From positions 3,832,501 to 3,896,500 of the forward strand of contig OX442318.1 in assembly GCA_949358305.1 (NCBI GenBank): DNA of 64,000 nucleotides, in the 5' to 3' direction. The position numbers and the translations under genes are program-made. This stretch comes from Strigamia acuminata. Taxonomy: Eukaryota; Arthropoda; Chilopoda; Geophilomorpha; Linotaeniidae. Below the pieces are notes generated by a model. That model was not told the origin of the DNA. It saw nothing but the letters and a program-made list of their open reading frames with translations, and searched no databases. Below are positions 54,305 to 64,000 of the stretch, one piece after another (position 1 is the stretch's first letter; each line of letters opens with the position of its first letter).

Positions 54305-55882
54305 ATACAGTCTGTATCATTCTCGTAAAATCCAACTTAAATTCCAAAAACAACTCAACGACTTTGTGTTTTTTAATTCTAGCTTGTCAAAATGATGCCT
54401 CATTTTCCGTGTTATTACTTTCTCCTGACAGGTTTCTTCCAAATCGAATTTATAACTTTGGTTTGAAAGTGTAAACACATAAAATATTAATATTAAGTTA
54501 TAAAAACTGCAACAGCCACACAGAAGCAACTGCAGTATATCCGTATTTCAGTAAACTTTTGGGCAGTTGGAATCTATGTTCCCACAACATAGAGTATCTC
54601 ATATTTCTGGGATCACAAACCAATACTCACAGCAAATACAAACAACAACAAAACCTCACTCAACTCACACTATCACATATAAATAAACACACCAAACATT
54701 CCTTTATCTCACTCTGGATCTACCCGTAGTTCTAAGTTTCGACACGGTATAGACTGTGTCCCTTTGCAATTGCTAAATCTTGTGATCGCTTGGCCACCCG
54801 AGTGCGACCTGCGGCCCAACCACATTCCGCCCAATAGCCCCAAGGTCACCCCTCCTCGCGGAGTTGGATTACCCAGTACGGAGATGGAGGGAGCTGAGTG
54901 GTGCAGGAAGAGAAAAGAGCGCTGGGTCTCAACTGAGACAGACATGTGAAGTGAAGTCCTGAAGCCAGCAAGAGCAGTCATGCTCTGTGCTGACTCTGCT
55001 CTCCCCATTATTCACCACAGCGACACACAGTGGTGAGATGTCGGATCCACTACAGCCTCCATAAGCGGTTGCATGGGGTGTACAGGTGAGTACAGCAGAA
55101 TAGTTATGTCCAACCGGCCACATAATTCATTCTATGTGTGACAGGTCAGTTGCTGGTGTGGCATGCCTTCGCCAACACGTGGGTAGACTGGAGTCTCCAA
55201 TCCCTAGACAACGATTAAAGGACACCAACTTAACAATCTGGAGTCCTTATCTTATTTTACCTGAGAATGCGTCCCACCCCAGGTTACCATGGGTAAGACC
55301 ACACCGTCACAATATTTTATTTTAAGAATTAGGGGCCCATGAAATTCAGAGTCCTGAGGGGGCACCTCTTGTGCCAAGGTGGAATGGAATACTACCTGGG
55401 TAGGGGAGCACAATACCAGTTTTTTTTCTGCTTGCTGGCAACCCAGCCATGCTACACCGCTGGTTCTGATGGGTTTATTCTGGAACCTTTCAAAACACGT
55501 TCCTGTGCATTTGGGCAAATGTCGTAACTTCGGTTGTCACAGGAATCCGAAAATAATACAACTGAGTCTTTCATTAAGAAAAAAAAACAATTTAAAACCA
55601 TGTGATAATTACATTCTTTGTTTAAATACTAACTACTGATAGTATACTCTGTAGAGAGTGGCATTCACATAAGTTTGAATGTTATTTTGCAAACCCACTG
55701 CCTTTTTACTGTGACTTGATCCAGATTTGCAAAACTCAAATATGATTGAATATCTTCCCCATAATAACACAATGAATTGAATACAGACATGGAAAAATAC
55801 ATACGGTTTTAAAGTCTACTCAGATGAAAACGTGGCACTCGATCCACTCAAAAACACCGCATTGCAGCTATATTGATGTTTT
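54305..55882. other. Spacer with no gene recognised
   Basis: 54710-55100 is richer in GC than its surroundings and open on both strands for short stretches. Nothing matches a family I know. It may be a fragment of a repeat. Confidence 0.4.
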
Positions 55883-56021
55883 GTGAAAGTTGACAAGTAA
55901 CTACCATTTTTAAAAATTCATGAGATTTCTGAGAATGGTAATGAGTGGTTCGTGAAAGTTGACAAGTAATTACTATTTTAAAAAATTCATGAAATTTCTG
56001 AGAATTTGTAATGAGTGGTTC
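55883..56021. repeat. Tandem duplication, 69-bp unit, two copies
   Basis: Copies begin at 55883 and 55952, both starting GTGAAAGTTGACAAGTAA and ending with AATGAGTGGTTC. From 56022 to 56853 I see no gene. Confidence 0.85.
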
Positions 56022-56853
56022 GTGACTTACTCTACTTTTATTTTTTATTTATTTTTAGCAGTAAAGTTAATGTTTGTTATTTATATTTGGGCTGATATCC
56101 TGCACCCATAAAATACAGATTTCACGAACAGACGCTGTCTTAATCTAGCTACCACCCCCGGCGAAGTATTAAGAGTTGCGGCGCCTGCGAACCTAAATTT
56201 TCTGGTTATACAAACCCTGGAAATTCTAAATTTCCAAAAACTATTGTTAGAAAGTCGAATAGGACGTGACAATCTTGGCGAGCTAGACAGGATATCAACT
56301 CGAAACGTGTTTCAAGGAACACAAAACACTGTTTTCTAAGGTGCTCACAAAAATATTATCACGGTGTTAAAATTTATCCAATTGTTGTGTTGGCAATGAT
56401 AATGACGAGGAATTACAATGAAATCATGTTTATTATTAAATAATATTTCTATTTACACTGCTAGGCAGTAATATTTTATTGAAATATTGAAATTTCTGGC
56501 ATTTGTAGATTTTTACTTGCACAAAATTATTTTCACGCATTGTGAAAATTGCAGATTTATACCTTTTCAATACCCTGTGATACCTCCCTTATGTTCAATT
56601 AGTCTATAAATTCAATCTTTCATCCCATCAATTAGTTTTGAAAGAACCATTTGATCAATTTCTTTCCACCAATGTTGGCTTGAATACATGGATGGGAGCA
56701 TTACCTGTTGAAAGATGGCCTTTTGTTCATCAATTCTTATCATCCAGGGCTTTAAATAGGAATTAAACACATCTTAATATGTACCGGAATACATTCTACC
56801 AGAAATAAAGGCAAGGGTAGTCTTTCTCTTACAGCGGAATGCACCCCAAAACT

Positions 56854-57074
56854 TACAGTGGGGGGCAAAAGTAAGTTAACAAACACATCATGTTGATTCT
56901 AACGGCTGTATCTCAGGAAAAAAGAGAGGAAAATCAATGAAATTTTAACTGGATACTTATACAACATCCTACTTTATTCAACCAAAATTTTATCAAAATC
57001 TATCCGTTAATTTCTGAGAAAAAAATTTGTTTGTGAAGTGACATCAAAAAGTAAGAGGCAAAAGTAAGTTAACA
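56854..57074. mobile_element. One end of a Tc1/mariner-type element with IR/DR layout
   Basis: Starts TACAGTGGGGGGCAAAAGTA, like many Tc1 ends. The 18-base sequence GGCAAAAGTAAGTTAACA occurs at 56864-56881 and again in the same orientation at 57057-57074, 193 bp apart. That is the outer and inner direct-repeat layout of an IR/DR terminal repeat. The other end and the transposase are absent. Confidence 0.5.
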
Positions 57075-57157
57075 TACCCATTATCCACAAACAATTAGCC
57101 ATTCCCATTATAAAATATGCGGCAAATATTAAAATTTATCCATAAACACATGTGTAG

Positions 57158-57367
57158 TCACTCATACACCTCATCATAGGTTTGATAAGTGTAGACGAGA
57201 ATGCAGACAATGACAAGAAGAGTCCAAAAGAAACGAAATGCAAGAGAATAATATTTATCAATCATTGGCTGGAACTCTGGAGGGATGTTTTTATCTCTTT
57301 CTCGTTGTTTGCAAAAATCTTTGACAGTTCGTCGAAGCCTCCTGCGGGATCTGTGGTCAATTCTCAT
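57158..57367 (-). pseudogene. Truncated copy of DEG/ENaC exon 1
   Basis: From ATG at 57367 the protein follows gene C exon 1 (MRIDHRSRRRLRRTV) through the first membrane helix. It stops soon after YQTYD. Its helix end (TLLVIVCILVYTYQTY) follows gene A instead. The rest of the gene is missing. Its upstream flank (57375-57705) is a copy of 52980-53310. Confidence 0.8.
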
Positions 57368-57699
57368 TATTCTCTACATGATAAAAGTGGAAATGAGTTT
57401 GTCATTATTACGAGAGAGAGTATTTTTATTTACTTACCATTATACAAGTTACTTTTCAAGAACTCAAAATGTACTTGCTAGTCAGTCCGCAGCACTCAAA
57501 ACTGTGCAAGAAATTTTATTGCAATACAGATGTATTTTCTAGATTTAATTATCTTAAATAATTAATTAGCTGTGAAATGCAAAACGAAGAAATTAATTAA
57601 CTTGAGAATAAATTACAGAATGGATTAACCATGTTTCATACATGTGTTCAAAACATGTGTTTTTCAAGTGATTTAACAGTTCTACTTTAAATTGTGGAT

Positions 57700-57816
57700 T
57701 CAGAGTTGGAACTCTTGAGGGATAACTTTTCTTCTTTCAAGTCGTTTGAGAACATCTTTTACTGCTCGTCTAAGTCTCACACGGGACCTTTGGTTAATTC
57801 TCATTAACCGGTACAT
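57700..57816 (-). pseudogene. Fragment of another DEG/ENaC exon 1
   Basis: From about 57804 the minus strand encodes MRINQRSRVRLRRAVKD and then VIPQEF. This is the cytoplasmic N-terminus of a gene-A-like copy. It ends at the junction with the duplicated flank at 57700. Upstream sequence (57816-58000) resembles other exon 1 flanks. Confidence 0.7.
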
Positions 57817-58065
57817 AAAAAAAAGTGGAATTGAGTTTGCCATATTTTGATAGAGATTAGTTTGATTTGCTTACCATTTTACAGTTTCCTTTTCAAGAAC
57901 TACAATAGATACTCAAAATGGACTGTTGATAAAGTTGTTCACTGCACTTAGGACTAAATTGTACTGCAATGCGGATACATTTTTTTGGGAAAATATATTA
58001 TTTTTACACTATTTTTCCTTATTTCTACACTAAAAAAATTCATACACATCAAGGACTGGTTTAGG

Positions 58066-58090
58066 TTAGGTTAGGTGAGGTAAGGTAGAA
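58066..58090. repeat. Short TTAGG-type stretch
   Basis: About three TTAGG units followed by degenerate ones (GTGAGG, TAAGG). TTAGG is the common arthropod telomere unit. The stretch is too short to mean a telomere. Confidence 0.5.
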
Positions 58091-58193
58091 AAAAGTAAGT
58101 GGGGTCGTGTAAAATTTATTTTTTTTAGTGTAAAAATAAGGGAAAATAGTGTACAAATAAATGAAACCCTTTTTTTTAGTCAATTTTCTTAAA

Positions 58194-58408
58194 TACCGTA
58201 TTTTATCGATTAAGATCTGCAGGACTTATTCAAAACTGCCATTTTTGTCAGGAATTACAATTTTGGTTTTTTTGTTTGTTACATCTGTTTGATGTAACAA
58301 ATGAAGTCTGAACGTCACGTGCGAAGCGCCCGTTCATCGTTCTTGAGGTTAAATACGGAAACAATATCGTACTATTCGAGGGTGATTCTTAATCGATAAA
58401 ATAAGGTA
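58194..58408. mobile_element. MITE of the TACCGTATTTTATCGATTAAG family
   Basis: The left end is TACCGTATTTTATCGATTAAG. The right end is CTTAATCGATAAAATAAGGTA, an almost perfect inverted copy. The 215-bp interior is noncoding. 58409-58904 shows no gene. Confidence 0.75.
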
Positions 58409-58904
58409 CTCTATGGTGCTTGGGTACATTAATTTGGGCTATAGAAAAACTATTTTGTTTTGTTTGAGTACTGTTAATTTTGTTATTCAATGTTAAAATT
58501 TTTGTTTTAGATTAGTATATTATAATTTGGCAAAAAAAAGGGCTGGCAGTGAGATTCGATTAGATTTGACACAACATGGAACATCCAAACCTGGGTTGAG
58601 AAGTGAAGTGGATTTTATAGTCATTCGTTTGTTTTGCGGGTGTGAATAACAGACGATGGGTTGCTATAGCGACGCGAGATTAGCAACGTTGACTTTAGTG
58701 ACCGCCACTTTAGCGACAGATACACTGTAGCGACGCCTGACGACGCTAAAATACTTTGATGTAGTTACGCGTAATTCCCCGCAAAAACTTCAATACAGGC
58801 GTATGTTGTCTGTTCTTTAGTAAACTGCGTATCTTAATTTCACGTTGCTGCACTAAGCAAGTATTCTTGGGGTTTTACACACCAGTGAAGATTCCTTCAC
58901 AGGT

Positions 58905-59310
58905 TTATTCCGTGTCTGCTTGCTTGCGCCTAAGTGTCACAAGCATAAGGATTATGCCTACATTTTTGGCACCGACCAAGCTATTAAACCTGGAATGCCA
59001 GGACTCCACCACATTGGTTTTTCGGGGCTGGCCGTTTAGGTTTAGTAGGTAGGAACTCCGGCGGAAACATTGGCGGTGTTCGTATTCCAGCTCTAGTGTT
59101 ACGTCGCTTACCCAATACATAGTTTTCCTTCCACCACCTTAATAAACCTGCTGCGCCTGGTCCAAACAGCGGTTTAAGTAACTCGTATGCTTCAGGAATT
59201 TCCCGAGCAGACAACAATGACAGCGCAGACAACTGCCTCACCAAAAAGTTAAAGTCCTTGTCATCCAAGTACTCTGTCGCCAAATGCTCTTTTTGAACAT
59301 GCCGGTACAC
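58905..59310 (-). pseudogene. MULE-type transposase C-terminal remnant
   Basis: Two overlapping frames encode LLRWWKENYVLGKRRNTRAG, MFPPEF, then LNGQPRKTNVVESWHSRFN. The last part is the RTxNxVEgWH signature common at the C-terminus of MULE/FLYWCH-linked proteins in insect genomes. A frameshift near 59045 separates the pieces. The catalytic domain is absent. Confidence 0.55.
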
Positions 59311-59530
59311 AATTTGAGTCTATACCCGCAGAATGTCGCGCGTACGAACTTTAACAATATTCAAATGCGCGATGTCGCGGGTTTGAATATTGACATCGCA
59401 GAATGTTAAAGTAATTTTACTTGAGAAACTTTAGCATGCACTCCGTGCAGAGTTTAGGCAATTGAAATTGAATCGTGTGCAAACTTGAATGTGGATATAA
59501 AAAGAAATTGGAAAATGAAGTTGTACTTAC

Positions 59531-59578
59531 TGTTTTTGACACCTTAGTCGAAAGAAAATATTTGGTGCAATGCGGCAT
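59531..59578 (-). other. Short exon-like segment with a consensus donor
   Basis: ATG at 59578 opens 16 codons (MPHCTKYFLSTKVSKT) that end at a GTAAGT donor. A similar segment at 47889-47951 also keeps the donor but has a stop in frame. It may be a first exon of a repeat-borne gene. No partner exon was found. Confidence 0.3.
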
Positions 59579-59628
59579 TATTGATGTTTTTGTTTGCTGC
59601 AATTTTTTGAGAAATTAAATATTAATTT

Positions 59629-59823
59629 TGGAGTGTTTTGTAGTTGAATGTTGTATTGTAGAAATGGAGAGACAGATTTTGAGCGATGCTTGCTGCTCGA
59701 GCTCTTCTCTCTAACTGCTTTATTACCTAGCTTTTCTTACAAGGAGTGCCCCACATATGGTAACGCTCACGTAACATAAACAAACTGAGACACATGTGAA
59801 AGTTGGGGGTGAAAGACACCCCA
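59629..59823 (-). repeat. 3' LTR of the TRIM-like element
   Basis: 195 bp. Transcribed strand starts TGGGGTGTC and ends CACTCCA. Confidence 0.88.
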
Positions 59824-60060
59824 ATATCCCCTCAATTGCGAACACAGAGAGCAATTTAAGGAGAGCAATAAAAGCATGAATAACACACAGTAAAGTATAA
59901 TGGAAAGGAATAACACTAGGATTGAAAAGAACATAGAAATTGAATCATCGTAATTGAACACATTGTAATTGAAATAAATTGTAACATGGAATAGAAGTGT
60001 AAATAGTTGCACGAAATCAAATAGCAAATGTAAATGGTTGCAGGAAATTGAAGGTAGTAT

Positions 60061-60304
60061 AGTGCAAAAAATTGCACGAATTTGTGTTACACCTTGTAAC
60101 ACTAGAAGTTGTAACATTATGAAAGCAGTGCAAAACATTGCACGAATTTTAAAGGTAGTGCAACACATTGCACGAATTGTAAAGGTAGTGCAACAGATTG
60201 CACGAATTGTAATACACCACAAAGTTGAATGAAATTGTACACTGAAATTGAATATACAGGAATTGAACGTAGAATATTGTAAAGGTGGTGCAAGAGATTG
60301 CACG
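60061..60304. repeat. Repeated GTGCAA-N4-TTGCAC palindromes
   Basis: Five copies of GTGCAAnnnnTTGCAC lie in this interval inside the TRIM-like element. Several are separated by AAAGGTAGT and followed by GAATTGT. Each can fold on itself in RNA or DNA. Confidence 0.85.
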
Positions 60305-60939
60305 CAATTGTAATTGTAAATTTAACATTGAAATAACATTTAGAATAAGTTTCATTAAACATTGAAACAAATGAAATGAGTTGGAACAACTCTCCCCTCC
60401 CCCCGAAAATGGCTGGAAACAGCTAGAATGGTCCAAAACGCGGAACCGAGCGTCCACAGCATGCATGGTGAACGACGTCTTCAGCGCCGGCGTATTCGGA
60501 GTGGAAAAGGCGTTGAAATGTTGCGCTGGTCGGCATAGTGCGACCAGTCGGATTCCTGGCCGTACGGCGGCTGCAGCGAGCCAACAATACCTGCCATTGT
60601 GGAATCGGAACCGCACAAAACACAAGGCCTAACCACGCGGTTGCACGTGGTCAAGGGTCCGAAGTTGGTTGAAAATGGCATTTGGACAGTCCGGAATGGA
60701 GGAAAAAAAATCGTAGCACATTGCAAACTCACAAAAACCGAGAAATAGGTTTACAACTGGAATGAACAGCATGGTCGGAAGGCATCATGGTCGAAGGGCA
60801 GCGTGGTGGACAGGACAATGGAGAAATCAACAAAAAAATTCACTTTTAAAACTCACAAAACAGGAGAATAGTCCTCGCAACTGGAGTGGAATGAATGGAT
60901 TTGAAGCAGCGTGAATTCGTATCGTACCTCGTCGCCAAT

Positions 60940-61134
60940 TGGAGTGTTTTGTAGTTGAATGTTGTATTGTAGAAATGGAGAGACAGATTTTGAGCGATGC
61001 TTGCTGCTCGAGCTCTTCTCTCTAACTGCTTTATTACCTAGCTTTTCTTACAAGGAGTGCCCCACATATGGTAACGCTCACGTAACATAAACAAACTGAG
61101 ACACATGTGAAAGTTGGGGGTGAAAGACACCCCA
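60940..61134 (-). repeat. 5' LTR of the TRIM-like element
   Basis: 195 bp, matching 59629-59823; the primer-binding site follows on its inner side. Confidence 0.88.
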
Positions 61135-61417
61135 AATTTACTATTAATATGTATAATAGTATTAATACATACGAGGTTCTAATGTGGGCTTGTGAAGGTA
61201 AATAGAGTACAGTACAGGGACGGATTCAGGATACGTGGACGGGGGTGTTCATTTTCGATTAAAAATATGGAAAGCTCGACTTTTCGCAAAAGGGTTTTCA
61301 CTGCGACCTAGAGTCGATTATAACGAAACTTTTGCCAACTCAATTTGGTTGATTAATAGCAAGACGAAATGATACGATTAAAAAATGAAATAATCCAAAA
61401 ATAAAACTTATCTAAGT

Positions 61418-61800
61418 TCATGATAATTTATAAATGTGTGCAATTTCAAGAATAAAGTCTAAAGCAGTCATGTCCAGCTTCTCTGCCATCAGATCTAGTA
61501 GTTTGGCCTCCCGATTTAACAGCTCTTTTTTCTTCTTTGGCCGTGGCATTCTGCACATTATCTTTTCAATTGTGACTTCTGCATCAGCCTGCTCTCGGTG
61601 AAGCACAGCAAACATTCTTAACACACCAATGTGTTTGACTCCAATTTGATTATTAAGTTTAAAATGCCATGATTCAACCGGGTGCAGACCGTAACTCATT
61701 TTGTGCACTTTACCGAAAACATAATTTTCTTCCCACCATTGCAACAAACCTCTTGTACCTGCACCACACTGGGGTTTAAATTGCTGGTACAGTATATAAG
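61418..61800 (-). pseudogene. Second MULE-type transposase C-terminal remnant
   Basis: Encodes LLQWWEENYVFGKVHK, then PVESWHFKLNNQIG and HREQADAEVTIEKI. It is similar in order to 58905-59310 but has lost the proline-rich segment between. The two remnants lie on either side of the TRIM-like element. Fragments CAGGGACGG (61214) and CAGGGGCGGATCC (61885) nearby look like other transposon ends. Confidence 0.5.
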
Positions 61801-62691
61801 TTTACTGTATATATGTATTAGTATGTAATACATACGAGGTTCTAATGAATGTACGATTGTGTGCTGGTGAATTTAATGGTTTCCAGGGGCGGATCCAGAA
61901 AACGAATGGCCAATTTGGATTTTTGATCTAAACTGTAAATTTTCGTTGAAAAAATGAATTTTTTGTTCGAAATATGAATTTTCCTCTTAAAAATCAATGT
62001 AGGTAGTGGTATAATTGCACGCAGCGATTGTATGACAAAAGGCAATGGAAGCATGATCGTCAGTCGTCACAACAATTCGAATGATAACGATGTTGTGCGA
62101 TTGTTGGTGAACATCATTTTCAGCGGTTCGTTTAGTAAACACACGTAAATATTTTATCTATTAAAATTGGTCGAGAAAATGTGGTCAAATTGGACCAGAA
62201 AAGGTGGAGAAAACGTGGCTAAATTTTGCTGAAAAGGGCAAGGTTAACTTCTGCACACTACACAGGGCTGAGCGACATTTCACGTTTGGCATCACGTGGA
62301 GTGAACAATTTCATTTCATTCATAACTTGAATGTATTGAAGCAAAGGCGGAAAAGAAAATTACAAGCAGTACATTTTTGCGTTATCAGGCTTATTATTTA
62401 TTTATTTCTTAATAACATTACATGCTAATTTTTTATAATTAAAAAAAAAAAAACAGAAATACAAGATAAGTGGGGATGTAAAGACAAGTGTGAGACTACA
62501 AGTGTTTAAAATGTCAGAAACTAATGCAACGGATATTCAAATTTAATAGCGAAATTTCAACGAGATGGGGTTAATAATAATTTAATTGATTTTATTAAGA
62601 ATCAAGAGTGAATTTCACAGAGTTTTGCAATATTTTTGCAAATTTGTACTGGCTGTTGTTAATGATTAAACTATTAAATTAAATTTTTATC
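61801..62691. other. Spacer downstream of gene D
   Basis: AT-rich. 62430-62690 resembles the 3' flanks of genes A and B and probably holds the 3' UTR of gene D. No separate gene seen. Confidence 0.5.
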
Positions 62692-64000
62692 TTATTTTTT
62701 AATAAACTTCTGTTTTCGTTTGCTGACAAATGAAAGTGCGGAAGAACAAACGAAGTGGATTGCAGTTAAAACAGAAATGCCGAGAGTGAGACCAAAGGTG
62801 TTGGCAATGTCGGAAACTAAAGCCACAAAAGAATATTTAAATTCTTCGGCAATTGTTTCGATCTTATTAGTGGTGAAAACAACATTAGTTACTAAGATAT
62901 CTGCCACATAAGCGGGGAAACTGAATTCATTGATTTTGTAGAATGGATGTTTACAAGGTGGTAAACAGGCGCATTCCTTTAGAATATCCGTTTTGGTGTG
63001 CATTTCGTAGTACAATGTTCGCACAGCTTTGGCTGTTGCCGAAGAGTTGCAGAAGGCGACGTTTTCTTTGATTGCAAATGGCATACTGTTGAATAAATAA
63101 AGAAAAAGAGGTTGGTGCCATACTTGTTCGTCTCTGGAATTTACCTGCACAATTGTTTGCTTTTTATCTTATTTTCTAGGCAACGGCCTTTACACTCGTA
63201 ATATTCCGTTGCATTTGCCTTGCACGGTTTGATTTTTGTGTGGAGTCGATGTATCTGAAAGTTGTTTTTAGAAAAAAGATTATATAGATAATATCCAGTT
63301 CAAAAATTAATTTTGGGAAACCATCAGATAATTCATTCAGAATATACATACATTTAGTCTTGTAAGCATAGCAGTTGTGGTCATATTAGATGGAGAAACA
63401 AAATTTAAATTATATGAGAAATAAGGGTCTTTTTTGGGAGTGAAATAAAGCTGAAAATAAAGTGATTGTCTGTATTTCCTCAAACAATGGCCGCGGCTCT
63501 TAATTTGGGGAAATACGATAGTTGCAGTCAGTTAGTCATGATACATACGTGGATCAAATCTGGTTTGAAGGGATTGTCTGACATTTCTTTGATACCATCC
63601 ATAAACATTGTGGATAATTGATATTTTTTTGAGCCTAAGTATAAATAGGTGAGTCTTTTATTTGATTCAGTTATGATTAAATTACCAAAGGAATTTTTCA
63701 CACATGTTCCTTGTGGATTGGGAAGTTTAGTGTGTTTCCAAACATCAAATAGTTTATCAGGAAATGGACTCTGAAAAATATGAAATGAATTTTAGATCGA
63801 TATTACTTAATCGATAAAATACGGTAAAAATTTCTTACCCCTATTGCAATTAATTCTCGCTGTAGTGGTCCTACATATGCCATTTTCCACAGTTTTTCAA
63901 CTGTAAATTTATTCCAATTGACAAGATCCAATAAGTCGACGTGGTAATTTGTACTGTTTAGCTTCTGATCTTTGAAATACTTGGCCTTGTGAAATTGAAG
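62692..64000 (-). CDS. DEG/ENaC channel gene D, unit 2 (partial, cut by window edge)
   Basis: Exons 64000-63839 (end of exon 6), 63770-63686, 63634-63549, 63450-63352, 63254-63145 and 63085-62692 have the same lengths and phases as unit 2 of gene C or A, and all are open. Motifs include PNPQGTC, the cysteine-rich exon 10, and a second helix with GLTLGIS in exon 11. Donors are strong (GTATGT, GTAAAT). Unit 1 lies beyond the window. A double subunit is expected by analogy, but only unit 2 is seen. Confidence 0.85.
63471..63518. repeat. 48-bp fold-back in gene D intron
   Basis: TGTATTTCCTCAAACAATGG pairs imperfectly with the end CTTAATTTGGGGAAATACGA. The longer insertion at 43643 in gene B intron 8 carries related ends. 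It may be a minimal member of the family or a remnant. Confidence 0.55.

Larger units (their letters stand above)
59629..61134 (-). mobile_element. Non-autonomous LTR element, 1506 bp (TRIM-like)
   Basis: Two 195-bp LTRs (59629-59823 and 60940-61134) look the same. The target duplication is AATTT (59624-59628 and 61135-61139). Next to the right LTR the minus strand reads TGGCGACGAGG, complementary to a tRNA-Ser end and the same primer type as the element at 5503. GAGGGGATAT next to the left LTR is the polypurine tract. The 1116-bp interior has no gag or pol frame, so proteins must come from another element. Confidence 0.9.

Noticed and set aside
54709-55008. 99-codon minus-strand frame in a GC-richer patch
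   Set aside because: No recognised domain, and open on both strands for short stretches; I see no support for a gene.
58066-58090. Interstitial telomere from TTAGG repeats
   Set aside because: Only about three units, surrounded by ordinary sequence.

Overview
This is nuclear DNA from an animal, most likely an arthropod. The evidence is GT-AG introns, a tandem family of DEG/ENaC (pickpocket/amiloride-sensitive type) sodium channel genes, metazoan Ty3/gypsy elements primed by tRNA-Phe, tRNA-Gln and tRNA-Ser, many MITEs, and a short TTAGG stretch. The species cannot be told from the sequence.

The host genes form an array of DEG/ENaC genes on the minus strand. Gene D is at 62692-64000 and is cut by the window edge. 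Gene C is at 49034-52970 and is complete. Gene B is at 42861-47255 and is damaged. Gene A is at 5432-13757 and is damaged. Exon relics lie at 48605-48955, 57158-57367 and 57700-57816. Each full gene encodes two complete channel subunits in one reading frame. One large exon (exon 6) carries the end of unit 1, including its second membrane helix, a linker of about 40 residues, and the first membrane helix of unit 2, with no stop or intron between. My 11-exon model of gene C gives 802 residues. The intron phases run 0-1-0-0-2 in both halves, which points to fusion of two tandem gene copies.

Mobile DNA fills most of the remainder. 1-2531 is the 5' end of a tRNA-Phe-primed gypsy element on the minus strand. 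5503-10181 is a compact, apparently intact gypsy element inserted in the last exon of gene A with a 5-bp target duplication. 15662-42173 is a nest: a 12.5-kb tRNA-Phe-primed element on the plus strand whose 3' LTR is split by a 14-kb tRNA-Gln-primed element on the minus strand (27465-41444). Both nested elements carry an extra gene after pol with a DnaJ-like CxxCxG zinc-finger motif. The outer element also has three AT-hook motifs inside pol. 59629-61134 is a non-autonomous LTR element that shares its tRNA-Ser primer site with the 5503-10181 element. Solo LTRs, MITEs, a Tc1-type end and MULE transposase relics sit in introns and spacers.

A short plus-strand gene start (15316-15546) lies between gene A and the nest, and the nest interrupts it. 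I see no RNA gene, CRISPR array or prokaryotic feature.
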